From assembly GCF_902497875.1 (NCBI RefSeq), contig NZ_CABVHY010000010.1, positions 124,001-188,000 of the forward strand: a stretch of 64,000 nt of DNA, read 5' to 3'. This DNA is from Pseudomonas fluorescens (lineage in GTDB: Bacteria > Pseudomonadota > Gammaproteobacteria > Pseudomonadales > Pseudomonadaceae). This document shows, in pieces, positions 1 through 8,313 of this stretch (the first letter of the stretch is position 1; the number at the start of each line of letters is the position of its first letter). Under the pieces are notes generated by a model. The model had not been told where the DNA came from, ran no database searches, and saw nothing but the letters and a program-made list of their open reading frames with translations. Both the position numbers and the translations under genes were made by a program.

Positions 1-143
1 TGAGTATGGTTAGAGAACTGCACGGTGTTGAGCGGCCAGACATTCACCCCGACCCGCTGCATCGGAAACACAGCGGCGCTGTTGCCGGCATGGCCGAATA
101 CCACATGGGACTGAATGGCAAGCAGATGGGGTGTACGTTTCAT
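1..143 (-). CDS. pdxY: Pyridoxal kinase PdxY, N-terminal part (runs off the window)
   Basis: Only the first 47 residues are present. They begin [20 protein letters not shown] and continue through a stretch ending in NTVQFSNHT. This is the typical N-terminus of pyridoxal kinases of the PdxY type, where the early Ser and the GHAGNSAA segment line the substrate pocket. The enzyme phosphorylates pyridoxal to PLP in the cytoplasmic vitamin B6 salvage route. The start codon is the ATG at 143. The identity rests on recognition of the N-terminus alone, so the assignment is good but the integrity of the gene is unknown. Confidence 0.8.
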   Translation of the reverse strand, partial: MKRTPHLLAIQSHVVFGHAGNSAAVFPMQRVGVNVWPLNTVQFSNHT

Positions 144-259
144 GCGAGATTTCCGTAAACCGATTGAAATTCGAGCCGCGCAGTATGCGACTAAACACAT
201 CCTGTACGACAGACCAAAGACGCAGTTAAGCTGACACTACTTTGTTGGAGCGCTCGTTC

Positions 260-652
260 ATGCTGACCCTGGGAAATATCTTCGTGCTGATGCTGCTGGC
301 CACCGGCGGCGCCTGGCTGTGGCACAACCACGGCTTGCGAGAGCGGGCGCTGGAGCGGGTCAAGCAACATTGCGCCAAGCTCGATATCGAGTTGCTGGAC
401 GGCAACGTCGCGTTGAAACGGATCGGTTTCGTCAAGGATGCCAACGGTCGTCGGCGCCTGGCCCGCATCTATAATTTCGAATTCACCGTGACCGGCGAAA
501 CTCGCCACAGCGGCACCATTACCCAGTTCGGCGCCCACAGCGCACAAATCGAGCTGGCGCCCTACCCGTTCGAGGTCAAGAATCCGACGCCGAGTGCCGA
601 AGTGATCGAATTGAGCCAGTGGCGCCAGGAACATAACAAGTGGCGCAGTTGA
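260..652 (+). CDS. DUF3301-type small membrane-anchored protein
   Basis: This is a 130-residue protein with one N-terminal hydrophobic segment (about residues 3-20, LTLGNIFVLMLLATGGAWLW). A soluble basic domain containing ERVKQHC and LARIYNFEFTVTGE follows. Length and layout match the DUF3301 family common in Pseudomonas and its relatives, which has no assigned function. I chose the ATG at 260 rather than the in-frame TTG at 242 because a GGAG lies about nine bases upstream of it. It probably sits in the inner membrane with its C-terminal domain in the cytoplasm. It stands alone between pdxY and the convergent cobW gene. Confidence 0.75.
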   Translation: MLTLGNIFVLMLLATGGAWLWHNHGLRERALERVKQHCAKLDIELLDGNVALKRIGFVKDANGRRRLARIYNFEFTVTGETRHSGTITQFGAHSAQIELAPYPFEVKNPTPSAEVIELSQWRQEHNKWRS

Positions 653-676
653 AGCGGTCGGCGTAGATAGTGTTTT

Positions 677-1639
677 TTATGCCTTGCACGCTGCCAAGGC
701 CTTTTGTAGCCCCTGCGCGTCCTGCGGCTCGCTGAAAATCAACTCGATTCGAGAATCACGCCGCCATTCGCTGGGTTGCCAGTGCAGGTCCGCGTTATCC
801 ACTGCATTGGCAGAAATCCAGCCATCGGTGCTGTGGATAACCAGCTTGGCCCTTTGCCAATCGAGGCGTTCAAGCCATTGCTGTAGCTGCCTTGCCTGGA
901 ATTGCTGACTGGGATGCCAGCGCCAGCCGATGCTCCAGCCACCCTCCTGTTGCTGGTTCAGGCAAATCGGTAGTGTCGGATCAGCCCAGACAGCTGGCAT
1001 CTGCGCCAGGCCTTTGGGCGCGGTGAAGTTATCCACAGCTGCATGTGCTTGAGACTGTACGCCGGGCAATTCGGCCAGCGGCAAAGTAGCCTGCTGTGTC
1101 CAGTACACCGGACAATTTGGTAACTGTTTTATGATCCGCTGGCGATCCGCGTCGCTGAGCTGCTCGTCCTTGTTCAGCAACACCAGACCCGCGCTGGCCA
1201 ACGCCTCCTGCTGCGCCGCAGGCAGTGGTTTTCCGGCGGCCAGTGCCTGGGCATCAAGCACCAACACACACGGCTGGACCGCCAGCACGCCTTGCCACGG
1301 CGCTTCTCGCAGTTGCTTGAGCAACTGTCCCGGATGACCCAACCCGGAGGGTTCGATAAACAGCCGGTCGGGTCTCGCCTTACGCAACAAGCGACCCAGT
1401 CCGACCTGGAACGGCGCGCCATTCACACAACACAAACAACCGCCGGCGACTTCCCCCAGCGCGATACCATCGGCATCCTGAGTCAGCAGCGCAGCATCCA
1501 GGCCGATCTGACCAAACTCATTGATCAGCACCGCCCAGCGCTCATGGGCCGGCCGCTGCGCCAACAGATGCTTGATCAGACTGGTCTTGCCGGCGCCAAG
1601 CGGCCCGGCAATGACATGGGTAGGAATATTCTGCAGCAT
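677..1639 (-). CDS. CobW/COG0523-family GTPase (first copy)
   Basis: This 320-residue G3E P-loop GTPase belongs to the COG0523 metallochaperone family. A Walker A GPLGAGKT lies at residues 12-19. The family metal site GGCLCC has cysteines near 68, 70 and 71, and NKDE near 157 serves as the base-specificity motif. COG0523 proteins are thought to deliver zinc or other metals to client enzymes under limitation. It corresponds in position to PA5532 of the P. aeruginosa Zur-regulated block and lies downstream of the dksA2-zigA-DUF1826 genes on the same strand. A small gene on the opposite strand lies in between. The start is the ATG at 1639; a TTG two codons earlier is possible, and no strong ribosome site is visible. 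Confidence 0.85.
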   Translation of the reverse strand: MLQNIPTHVIAGPLGAGKTSLIKHLLAQRPAHERWAVLINEFGQIGLDAALLTQDADGIALGEVAGGCLCCVNGAPFQVGLGRLLRKARPDRLFIEPSGLGHPGQLLKQLREAPWQGVLAVQPCVLVLDAQALAAGKPLPAAQQEALASAGLVLLNKDEQLSDADRQRIIKQLPNCPVYWTQQATLPLAELPGVQSQAHAAVDNFTAPKGLAQMPAVWADPTLPICLNQQQEGGWSIGWRWHPSQQFQARQLQQWLERLDWQRAKLVIHSTDGWISANAVDNADLHWQPSEWRRDSRIELIFSEPQDAQGLQKALAACKA

Positions 1640-1666
1640 GTTCAACAGTTTCTAAGGAGGTGAAGG

Positions 1667-2023
1667 ATGCGGGTGAATTGCTTGCCACTGCTATTGGCGC
1701 TCAGCTCCGGCGAGGTGCTGGCCCAGGCCTGTGTGGTCCACAGCCAGGCAGACCGACTCGATGTCCAAGTCTGCCAGCAAAACCGCAACATCCCGGAAAA
1801 ACTGTTCAACGACGGCTTCTGCCAACCCAAACTCGCCGGCCAAAAAGTCGACGTTACGTTCACCGAGCAATGTCCCGCCGGCGCCTTCGGCGTTTGCAGC
1901 AACGCCCAAGTGGCCAATATGCCTTACCGGCAGGATATTCACTATTACGGCGTGGCGACCGATGCGGCCTACTTGCAGCCATTCTGCGAAAGCCAGAGCC
2001 AGGGCAAATGGCTGAAACCTTGA
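1667..2023 (+). CDS. Small secreted cysteine-rich protein, unknown function
   Basis: This 118-residue protein begins with a likely signal peptide (MRVNCLPLLLALSSGEVLAQA, cleavage after about residue 20). The mature part is short and holds six cysteines (CVVHS, VCQQN, FCQPK, QCPAG, VCSNA, FCESQ), which suggests three disulfides in the periplasm. An excellent AAGGAGG ribosome site precedes the ATG at 1667. Relatives in Pseudomonas are, from memory, sometimes named NADH:ubiquinone oxidoreductase without support, and I see no motif for that. It is the only + strand gene between two members of the minus-strand zinc-starvation set, so it is transcribed against their presumed read-through. Confidence 0.75.
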   Translation: MRVNCLPLLLALSSGEVLAQACVVHSQADRLDVQVCQQNRNIPEKLFNDGFCQPKLAGQKVDVTFTEQCPAGAFGVCSNAQVANMPYRQDIHYYGVATDAAYLQPFCESQSQGKWLKP

Positions 2024-2029
2024 GTGTGC

Positions 2030-2746
2030 CTAGCTCAACCAGTCGAGGGTCAGGATCAGCCGACGCTCACCCGGGCCCGGTTGCGGCGAGCGGTGGATCA
2101 GGCCGAAGCCTTCATTGCCGTGCCATTTCTCACCCTTGAGCAAGGCCACTTCACCGCAAGTGACTTGCTGGATCTGTGAGTCGTCCTGGGGCTCGGCAGC
2201 GGCCTGGCCCAATTGCCGGCGATCCATTGCCCCCTCCTGCAGCCATTGGCTGCCGATGCCGGCGTAGGTGGTGATCAGGCGCACCGGCACATGATCGACG
2301 TGGAAACGCGGGCACATGGCCTTGTCCAGCACCCGCAGCCGCAAACCTATGCACCTGGCGCCCAGCAGGCAGGCGAAGGCGCTGACCAGCCAGGAGACGT
2401 CGGCGATGAAGCCTTCGTAACCTTCCAGATCACTGAAGCTCGAGACCAGGCCGCGCAGGTTTGGTTGCGCATCCTCACTGTCCAGTTCCAGTGACAGTGA
2501 TTCTGCCAAGGGCACGCCCAGGGACAGTAACAAGGCACCAAAGTCGGCGATATGAACAGGTAGCTGGCGCTGCCAGAGGGCGAGATTGACGTTGTCTTCG
2601 AGTATTTGAATAAAAACTTCGGGGGTTTCACCGTGAACTTGACCGGGTTTCTGCCGTTGGCGTTGTACCGGGAGCAGGATTGTCTTCGCGGGCAAGTCGG
2701 ATCGCCGCACCGCCGCTCCCACAGGGTTCTGTAGCAGGCGGAACAT
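2030..2746 (-). CDS. DUF1826 domain protein of the zinc-starvation cluster
   Basis: This 238-residue protein belongs to the DUF1826 family, whose genes typically sit beside COG0523 GTPases in Zur-regulated blocks. Recognisable features are EVFIQILEDNVNLALWQR near the N-terminus and the C-terminal part with RFHVDHVPVRLITTYAG and HRSPQPGPGERRL. The ATG at 2746 overlaps the stop of the upstream GTPase gene (TGATG), which indicates translational coupling. The first ~20 residues after MFRL are encoded by a REP palindrome, so the true N-terminus has been replaced or extended by that element. The biochemical role is unknown; a part in metal sparing is inference from context. Confidence 0.8.
   Translation of the reverse strand: MFRLLQNPVGAAVRRSDLPAKTILLPVQRQRQKPGQVHGETPEVFIQILEDNVNLALWQRQLPVHIADFGALLLSLGVPLAESLSLELDSEDAQPNLRGLVSSFSDLEGYEGFIADVSWLVSAFACLLGARCIGLRLRVLDKAMCPRFHVDHVPVRLITTYAGIGSQWLQEGAMDRRQLGQAAAEPQDDSQIQQVTCGEVALLKGEKWHGNEGFGLIHRSPQPGPGERRLILTLDWLS
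2682..2729. repeat. REP-type palindrome inside the DUF1826 coding region
   Basis: Read on the minus strand this stretch has the usual Pseudomonas REP ends, CCCTGTGGGAGC and CCCGCGAAGA, around a slightly altered centre. It is translated in frame as the early residues of the DUF1826 protein (NPVGAAVRRSDLPAKT). Copies of the same family occur at 10299-10376 and 41162-41253. Confidence 0.8.
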
Positions 2747-3954
2747 CAAGCCGCCTCCTCTTCATGCCAAGGCCCGAATGGGTCGACCAACAGTCGCCAG
2801 CCGTCTACGCCCAAGGCCATTTCGTCATCGGTCAGCAGGCAGCTATCGAGCTCTTCGGTCAGCCGGGCGAAGTCGATGTTCTGGCCGATGAACACCAGTT
2901 CCTGACGGCAATCACCGGTGGCTGCGGTCCAGTTCGCCATGATCGCCGAGGTGCTTTCCTGATCCTGCGGCCACTGGGGTTTTGGCACGAATCGCCACCA
3001 GCGTCCGGCAAAACCATGGCGCATCAGCCCCCCGGCCTGGGACCAGCTGCCTGCTTCCTGATGCTTGCTGGCCAGCCAGAAAAAGCCCTTGGAGCGCAGC
3101 AGTTTGCCGTTCACCCAAGGGCGGTCGATGAAGCTGTAAAAGCGCTGAGGGTGAAAGGGGCGCCTCGCTCGATAGGCTGTCGAGGCAATGCCGTATTCCT
3201 CGGTTTCCGGTACATGTTCACCGCGCAGTTCCTGCAACCAGCCCGGAGCCTGAGCGGCACGCTCAAAGTCAAAGCGCCCCGTATTGAGGATCTTCTTCAA
3301 CGGCACTTCACCCATGACCATGGGAATGATTTCAGCCTGGGAATTTAGCCGTTCGAGGATAGCGATCAGTTCCAGACGTTCGCTGCTGCCGATCAGGTCG
3401 ATCTTGCTGATCAGGATCACGTCGGCGAATTCGATCTGCTCGATCAGCAGGTCGGTGATCGAACGCTCATCCTCTTCGCCCAGGGTTTCACCGCGAGAGG
3501 CGAGGCTCTCGGCGGCCTGATAGTCGAGCAGGAAGTTCATGCCGTCCACCACCGTGACCATGGTGTCGAGCCTGGCAATGTCGGCCAGACTCTGACCATC
3601 TTCACCACGAAAGGTGAAGGTTTCCGCCACCGGCAACGGCTCGGAAATACCGGTGGACTCGATCAACAGGTAATCGAAACGACCGTCCCTGGCGAGCTTG
3701 CTGACTTCCTCGAGCAAGTCTTCACGCAGGGTGCAGCAAATGCAGCCATTGCTCATCTCGACGAGCTTTTCTTCGGCTCGATTGAGCGTGACATTGCGCT
3801 GAACCTCGCTGCCATCGATGTTGATTTCACTCATATCGTTGACGATCACCGCCACCCGAAGGTTGTCGCGATTGCGTAGGACATAGTTGAGCAGCGTACT
3901 TTTACCTGCGCCGAGAAAGCCGGACAGCACGGTAACGGGGAGGCGATTGGGCAT
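2746..3954 (-). CDS. zigA: CobW/COG0523-family GTPase, ZigA-like
   Basis: This 402-residue protein has two domains. The N-terminal G domain carries Walker A GFLGAGKS at 12-19, the GCICC metal motif at about 70-74, and SKIDL as the base-specificity motif. The C-terminal CobW_C domain contains [13 protein letters not shown] and [20 protein letters not shown], which is typical of the longer Zur-regulated subgroup (YciC/ZigA). The family is linked to metal delivery when zinc is scarce. The ATG at 3954 follows dksA2 by 27 bases, and the 3' end overlaps the DUF1826 gene, so the three form one operon. The symbol is by family resemblance to zinc-induced GTPase A and should be read as such. Confidence 0.85.
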   Translation of the reverse strand: MPNRLPVTVLSGFLGAGKSTLLNYVLRNRDNLRVAVIVNDMSEINIDGSEVQRNVTLNRAEEKLVEMSNGCICCTLREDLLEEVSKLARDGRFDYLLIESTGISEPLPVAETFTFRGEDGQSLADIARLDTMVTVVDGMNFLLDYQAAESLASRGETLGEEDERSITDLLIEQIEFADVILISKIDLIGSSERLELIAILERLNSQAEIIPMVMGEVPLKKILNTGRFDFERAAQAPGWLQELRGEHVPETEEYGIASTAYRARRPFHPQRFYSFIDRPWVNGKLLRSKGFFWLASKHQEAGSWSQAGGLMRHGFAGRWWRFVPKPQWPQDQESTSAIMANWTAATGDCRQELVFIGQNIDFARLTEELDSCLLTDDEMALGVDGWRLLVDPFGPWHEEEAA

Positions 3955-3981
3955 CAGGTGTTCCTCATCAGATGTGGCTGG

Positions 3982-4386
3982 TCAAAGCACCCGTTGATGG
4001 CGTTCGCGCAGCTCTTCACGTTCTTTGGCTTCGATACACAAGGTCGCGGTGGGCCGTAACAGCAAGCGCTTGAGACCGATCGGCTCAGCGGTTTCGCGGC
4101 ACCAGCCGTATTCGCCGCGAGCCAGGAGCTCGAGGGCTTCGTCGATCTTGTCCAGCAGCCTCTTTTCCCGCTCCAGCAGGCGCAGTTGCCATTGGCGTTG
4201 CTCTTCGGCAGTACCGATATCCGACGGATCGCTGCTGGGTTCCTGCTCGCGCAACACCTCGAACTCAGCGGCGATACGCTCCTGCAGTTCGCAGCGTTGA
4301 GCCAGCAACAGGCCACGAAAGAACCCTTGTTGGGCCTCGTTCATGTAATCGGCGGCGGGTTGGACGAGGAGCTCTTGTTCAGTCAT
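3982..4386 (-). CDS. dksA2: DksA2, zinc-independent DksA paralogue
   Basis: This 134-residue protein is a DksA-type RNA polymerase secondary-channel factor with a long coiled coil (about residues 30-90, EVLREQ to LELLARG) and a C-terminal globular part. In canonical DksA the globular part holds C-x2-C-x17-C-x2-C. Here the second cysteine of each pair is gone: C-R-E-T in the first and C-I-E-A in the second, so zinc cannot be held in the usual way. This is the hallmark of DksA2, which replaces DksA during zinc starvation in P. aeruginosa. The ATG at 4386 was preferred over a GTG three codons upstream. It is the first gene after a Zur-like palindrome at 4412-4430. Confidence 0.9.
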   Translation of the reverse strand: MTEQELLVQPAADYMNEAQQGFFRGLLLAQRCELQERIAAEFEVLREQEPSSDPSDIGTAEEQRQWQLRLLEREKRLLDKIDEALELLARGEYGWCRETAEPIGLKRLLLRPTATLCIEAKEREELRERHQRVL

Positions 4387-4411
4387 GGGAATCACGGGTC
4401 AGGCTTTTACT

Positions 4412-4430
4412 AATGCTACGTTATAACATT
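4412..4430 (-). promoter_or_regulatory. Zur-box-like palindrome upstream of dksA2
   Basis: The 19-mer AATGCTACGTTATAACATT is a degenerate palindrome. Its minus-strand reading begins AATGTTATA, an exact match to one half of the gammaproteobacterial Zur consensus (AATGTTATAnTATAACATT). The other half matches at 6 of 9 positions. It lies 26-44 bases upstream of the dksA2 start, where Zur bound with zinc would block transcription. Assignment is by consensus recall. Confidence 0.7.
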
Positions 4431-4516
4431 GTGTTAAAGCCAATCCCCTTTTGTCCCCTTCACCGCCTGGTCCACACGCTTCTGATCTCTGCCATGAAAA
4501 AGGCATCGCCGACTGT

Positions 4517-4535
4517 AAAGTTATAATATAACATT
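4517..4535 (+). promoter_or_regulatory. Zur box upstream of folE2
   Basis: AAAGTTATAATATAACATT contains the perfect palindromic core GTTATAATATAAC at 4520-4532, essentially the Zur consensus. It lies about 30 bases before the folE2 start region and serves the folE2-ABC transporter-hisI-carbonic anhydrase-dihydroorotase arm. Confidence 0.85.
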
Positions 4536-4565
4536 ATCGATCACCTAAGAACGATGGACCTGCCC

Positions 4566-5462
4566 ATGAATGCGTTGACTCTGCCGGATATCGCCGCGCA
4601 GGCCTCACGCCAAAACTTGCCCCTCGAATGGGTGGGCATGTGCGGCATTGCTTTACCGGTGTTGTTCAATGGCCAGCGAATCAGCGCCAAAGCGGACGCC
4701 GGCGTCAGCCTAGATGATGGCGAGGCGCGCGGCATTCATATGTCTCGGCTGTATCTAGCGTTGAAAAAACTCGAGCAGCAAAACCTCACGCCACTGCTTT
4801 TACGTCAGGTTCTGCAACGTTTTCTCGACAGTCATGACGGCCTGGCCAGCAACGCCTATCTACGAATCCACACCGATCTGCTTCTCAAACGACCAGCCTT
4901 GGTCAGCCCCTTGGCCGGTTGGAAAACCTATCCGGTGAGCATTGAAGCGCGACTGAAAAACGCAATGTTCCACGTGGAACTAAAAATCGAGATTACCTAT
5001 TCCTCAACTTGCCCTTGTTCAGCCGCACTTTCGAGACAGCTGATTCAGCAGCAGTTTGTCGATGACTTTGCCAACAAAGCGTTGCAGCACGCCGACGTTC
5101 TGGCTTGGCTCGGCTCTTCAAAAGGCATCATTGCGACGCCCCACAGCCAGCGAAGCAGTGCGCAGTTACAGCTGCGTTTGGACGACTATCTCGAAGGCCT
5201 GCCATTGATCGCGGTGATCAACGACGCTGAAGAAGCCCTCGGCACCGCCGTTCAAACCGCAGTGAAACGCGCCGACGAACAAGCCTTTGCCTTGGCAAAT
5301 GGTCAGAATCTGATGTTCTGCGAAGACGCCGCCCGACGACTGAATCTGGCTTTGAAAAGATCGCCAGGCATCAGCGCCTTCCACCTGCGAGTTGTCCACG
5401 CCGAAAGTCTGCACGCCCACGACGCCGTGGCCGAAAGCCGCTGGAACTGGGGGGCACTATGA
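4566..5462 (+). CDS. folE2: GTP cyclohydrolase FolE2 (type IB, metal-flexible)
   Basis: This 298-residue protein is a GTP cyclohydrolase of the FolE2/MptA type. It makes 7,8-dihydroneopterin triphosphate for folate synthesis and can use metals other than zinc. Family marks are VGMCGIALPV near the N-terminus, DAGVSLDDGEARGIHMSRLY, and the metal-ligand region EITYSSTCPCSAALSR. The enzyme stands in for zinc-dependent FolE during zinc limitation. The ATG at 4566 gives the usual MNALTLPDIAAQ start, and an in-frame ATG at 4554 is equally possible. The gene follows a strong Zur box and overlaps the next gene by four bases. Confidence 0.92.
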   Translation: MNALTLPDIAAQASRQNLPLEWVGMCGIALPVLFNGQRISAKADAGVSLDDGEARGIHMSRLYLALKKLEQQNLTPLLLRQVLQRFLDSHDGLASNAYLRIHTDLLLKRPALVSPLAGWKTYPVSIEARLKNAMFHVELKIEITYSSTCPCSAALSRQLIQQQFVDDFANKALQHADVLAWLGSSKGIIATPHSQRSSAQLQLRLDDYLEGLPLIAVINDAEEALGTAVQTAVKRADEQAFALANGQNLMFCEDAARRLNLALKRSPGISAFHLRVVHAESLHAHDAVAESRWNWGAL

Positions 5463-6127
5463 TCCGTTGCGAAGGCTTGCGTTGGGGTGCGCCCGGCCAA
5501 CCGCTCACTCCCCCGGTTACTTTCGAACTGGTCAGCGGCAGCCTGACTGCTGTAGTTGGCACTAATGGCTCAGGTAAAAGCAGTCTGCTGAAAGTCATCG
5601 CCGGGTTGCAGAGGCCCTTGACCGGTAAAGTCGAACTGGAAGTTCCACGACGCGGCAGTCTGTCCTTTCTGCCGCAACAGCAGCATCTGGATCGACAGTT
5701 CCCCATTAGTCTTCAAGAGTTGGTGGCGGCGGGATCCTGGGGTAACAAACAAGCACCACCGATCCGCAGCCAACGCCTGCACACCGTACTGGAAGACTGG
5801 TGTTTGAGCGGTCTGGAACATCGGTCATTGATGGCCTTGTCCGGCGGTGAATTGCAACGCGCCCTGCTCGCTCGTTTGAGTCTGGCCGAAGCGCCGCTGC
5901 TATTGCTCGACGAACCTCACGCTGCGCTCGACGAACTCGGTCAGGTACTGCTCTGGAAACACATCCACGCCTGGCATGCCGAAGGCCGGACACTGGTCGT
6001 CGTTTGCCATGACCTGGCTGCTGTCCGCCGACACATCCCTCAAACACTGCTGATCAAAAGCAGCGGCTGCGTGCTCGCGCCCAGTGTCGAACTGATCTCA
6101 CAACAGCCTTTGATGCAGGTGGCGTGA
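5459..6127 (+). CDS. Zinc-type ABC transporter ATPase (ZnuC/AztA-like)
   Basis: This 222-residue ABC ATPase has Walker A GTNGSGKS near residue 37, signature LSGGELQRALLARL near 124, Walker B LLLLDEPHAALDE near 143 and the switch histidine in VVVCHDLAAVRRH. It is short and lacks the extra C-terminal domain of canonical ZnuC. It forms an importer with the next two genes. It would energise zinc uptake, acting as the second zinc importer that many pseudomonads carry besides znuABC. It overlaps folE2 by ATGA and the permease gene by one base. The metal specificity is inferred from the Zur-regulated context. Confidence 0.85.
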   Translation: MIRCEGLRWGAPGQPLTPPVTFELVSGSLTAVVGTNGSGKSSLLKVIAGLQRPLTGKVELEVPRRGSLSFLPQQQHLDRQFPISLQELVAAGSWGNKQAPPIRSQRLHTVLEDWCLSGLEHRSLMALSGGELQRALLARLSLAEAPLLLLDEPHAALDELGQVLLWKHIHAWHAEGRTLVVVCHDLAAVRRHIPQTLLIKSSGCVLAPSVELISQQPLMQVA

Positions 6128-6993
6128 TGATCGCCGCCGCCCAACTTTGGCAACCGTTCCACGAGTTCATGTTCATGCGCCGAGCCTTGGTCGGTGGGCT
6201 GGTGTTGGCCTGTAGCACCGCCCCGCTTGGCGTGTTTTTGATTCTGCGGCGTATGAGCCTGATCGGCGATGCGGTGGCTCACGGGATCTTGCCCGGCGCT
6301 GCCCTCGGCTTCTGGTTTGCCGGTTTGAGTCTGCCGGCGCTGACCATTGGCGGCCTCGGTGCCGGCCTGAGCATGGCTGGGCTCGCAGCGTGGATCACTC
6401 GTCGCACCGGCCTGCGGGAAGACGCCAGCCTCGCGGCGATCTACCCGATTTCCCTGGCTATCGGAGTGCTGATTCTCGGCATTGCCGGCAAGCGCCTGGA
6501 CTTGCTGCACCTGCTGTTCGGTTCGGCACTCGCGGTCGATGGACCGACATTGACCGGCATGCTCTGGGTCTCGGCCTTCAGCCTGATCTCCATGGCGGCA
6601 ATCTACAAACCACTGCTGCTGGACACCCTCGACCCGCTATTCCTGAAAATTGTCAGCCGTCTCGGGCCACTGGCACATGGGCTGTTTCTGACCCTGGTAG
6701 TGCTGAATCTGGTGATCGGTTTCCAGGCTATCGGCGCGCTGATGGTGGTCGGTTTGATGATGTTGCCGGCAGCGGCTTCGCGCTTCTGGAGCAGACACCT
6801 GCCGATGTTGATGGCCATCGCCGCGATGCTCGGCTGCCTCTCGGTATGGCTCGTCCTGTTGCTGTCGTTCTACTACTCGCTGCCTAGCGGTCCGGCCATC
6901 GTGCTGGTGGCTGGCGCGTTGTATTTGCTGTCCGTGGTGTTCGGACCGGTGCACGGCTTGCTGCGCCGCCCGCCTTTGCACACATCCCAATGA
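6127..6993 (+). CDS. Zinc-type ABC transporter permease (ZnuB/AztB-like)
   Basis: This 288-residue integral membrane protein of the ABC-3 metal permease family has about eight hydrophobic segments. The family region SLIGDAVAHGILPGAALGFW lies near residue 45, and the later segment FQAIGALMVVGLMMLPAA is typical of the family. The ATG at 6127 overlaps the ATPase stop codon, and the end overlaps the next reading frame. It forms the inner-membrane channel for the metal delivered by the following binding protein. Within the family, zinc and manganese permeases look alike, so zinc is assigned from the surrounding genes. Confidence 0.85.
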   Translation: MIAAAQLWQPFHEFMFMRRALVGGLVLACSTAPLGVFLILRRMSLIGDAVAHGILPGAALGFWFAGLSLPALTIGGLGAGLSMAGLAAWITRRTGLREDASLAAIYPISLAIGVLILGIAGKRLDLLHLLFGSALAVDGPTLTGMLWVSAFSLISMAAIYKPLLLDTLDPLFLKIVSRLGPLAHGLFLTLVVLNLVIGFQAIGALMVVGLMMLPAAASRFWSRHLPMLMAIAAMLGCLSVWLVLLLSFYYSLPSGPAIVLVAGALYLLSVVFGPVHGLLRRPPLHTSQ

Positions 6994-7004
6994 GGTGTTC
7001 CCCG

Positions 7005-7880
7005 ATGCGCGCTCTACTCGTGCTGTTCAGTCTGCTGCTGCCGTTGTCGCTGGCGGCCGCAGAGAAGCTGCAGGTGGTCACCAGTTTCAGCATCCTCGCC
7101 GACATGACCCGGCAGGTCGGCGGCGAGCATATCCAGATCATCAACCTGGTCGGGCCGGACGCCGACGCCCACACCTATGAGCCCACCCCGAACGACGCCA
7201 AGGCGCTGCTCAAGGCCAGGCTGATCATTAAAAATGGCTTGGGTTTCGAGCCTTGGCTGGATCGTCTGGTCACCAGCACCGAGACCAAAACCCCAGTGAT
7301 CAGCGCCAGCCGTGGAGTAATCCCGCGAACCCTGAATGAGGACGGCGACAGCATTCCCGACCCGCACGCCTGGCACAACCTGGCGAACAGCGAGCTCTAT
7401 GTGAGCAACATCAGCAAGGCGCTGATCGCGGCTGATCCAGCGCACAAGGCCGACTACGAACGTAACAGCCAGGCCTACCTGAAACAGATCTACCGTCTGC
7501 TGGCCGAAGCCAAGGCCAAGCTCGGTTCCCTGCCCCCAGGCAATCGCGAGATCGTCACCTCCCACGACGCTTTCGGTTATCTCGGCCAAGCCTACGGCAT
7601 CGACTTCATGGCGCCCCAAGGTCTGTCCACCGAGCGTGAACCCTCGGCCGCCGAAGTCGCTGCGTTGATCACCCAGATCCGACAGACCAAGGTCAAAGCG
7701 CTGTTCATGGAAAACATTAAGGACACGCGCCTGCTCAAGCAAATTGCCGAAGAGAGCGGCGCGCATATCGGTGGCACCTTGTACTCCGACGCCCTCGCCG
7801 CCGAAGGTCCGGCCAGCACCTTTGTCGGGTTGTTCGAATACAACCTCAACACCCTGTACGAGGCCTTGAGCAAACCATGA
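7005..7880 (+). CDS. Periplasmic metal-binding protein of the ABC importer (ZnuA/AztC-like)
   Basis: This 291-residue cluster A-I solute-binding protein has a signal peptide (MRALLVLFSLLLPLSLAAAE). Likely metal ligands are the histidines in DADAHTYEP, PHAWHN and TSHDAFGYLG, plus the acidic residue in GGTLYSDALA. Unlike canonical ZnuA there is no His- and Asp-rich loop, so it resembles the AztC type. I chose the ATG at 7005 because GAGG lies nine bases upstream; the ATG at 6990, which overlaps the permease stop, would spoil the signal peptide. It captures zinc in the periplasm for the permease. The frame overlaps the start of hisI by ATGA. Confidence 0.87.
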   Translation: MRALLVLFSLLLPLSLAAAEKLQVVTSFSILADMTRQVGGEHIQIINLVGPDADAHTYEPTPNDAKALLKARLIIKNGLGFEPWLDRLVTSTETKTPVISASRGVIPRTLNEDGDSIPDPHAWHNLANSELYVSNISKALIAADPAHKADYERNSQAYLKQIYRLLAEAKAKLGSLPPGNREIVTSHDAFGYLGQAYGIDFMAPQGLSTEREPSAAEVAALITQIRQTKVKALFMENIKDTRLLKQIAEESGAHIGGTLYSDALAAEGPASTFVGLFEYNLNTLYEALSKP

Positions 7881-8313
7881 TCGAGCGCCCGCAGCTGTCG
7901 ATGCAGGACCTGGAAAGCGCCGCTCTTGGCAGTCGCTGGCCACTCACTGATGTGCTCGATGCGTTGCCGTGGAACAGCGATGGATTGATCGCCGCCATCG
8001 CCCGCAACACGACAGCGGTGAGGTGCTGATGCTCGCCTGGATGAACCGCAAGGCGCTGGCTGAAAGCCTGGCCAGCCACCAGGTTTGTTACTGGTCACGC
8101 TCGCGCCAGCAACTATGGCGCAAAGGCGAGACCTCCGGTCACCGCCAACGGCTGATCGAAGCGCGCCTCGACTGCGACGGCGACGCCGTGTTGCTGCTGG
8201 TCGACCAACAAGGTCCGGCCTGTCACACCGATCGGCCGAACTGTTTCTACAACGCCATTCGTGACGGCGCGGTGCAGGTCATCAGCGCTGCCGAAGAGGA
8301 ACCCAACTCATGA
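7877..8313 (+). pseudogene. hisI: Second phosphoribosyl-AMP cyclohydrolase HisI, frameshifted
   Basis: HisI opens the ring of phosphoribosyl-AMP in histidine synthesis and needs zinc. Here the N-terminal 42 residues (to LPWNSDGLIAAIA) and the rest (HDSGEVLMLAWMNRKALAES onward) lie in two frames. At 8003-8004 only two bases occupy the place of a codon, which is a one-base deletion relative to the family. The first frame stops after ...TTAVRC. All catalytic parts are otherwise present, including WSRSR, LWRKGE, RLDCDGD and the cysteines in ACHTDRPNCFY. The gene overlaps the binding-protein gene (ATGA) and the carbonic anhydrase gene. This is either a recent mutation or a sequencing error. Confidence 0.85.
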
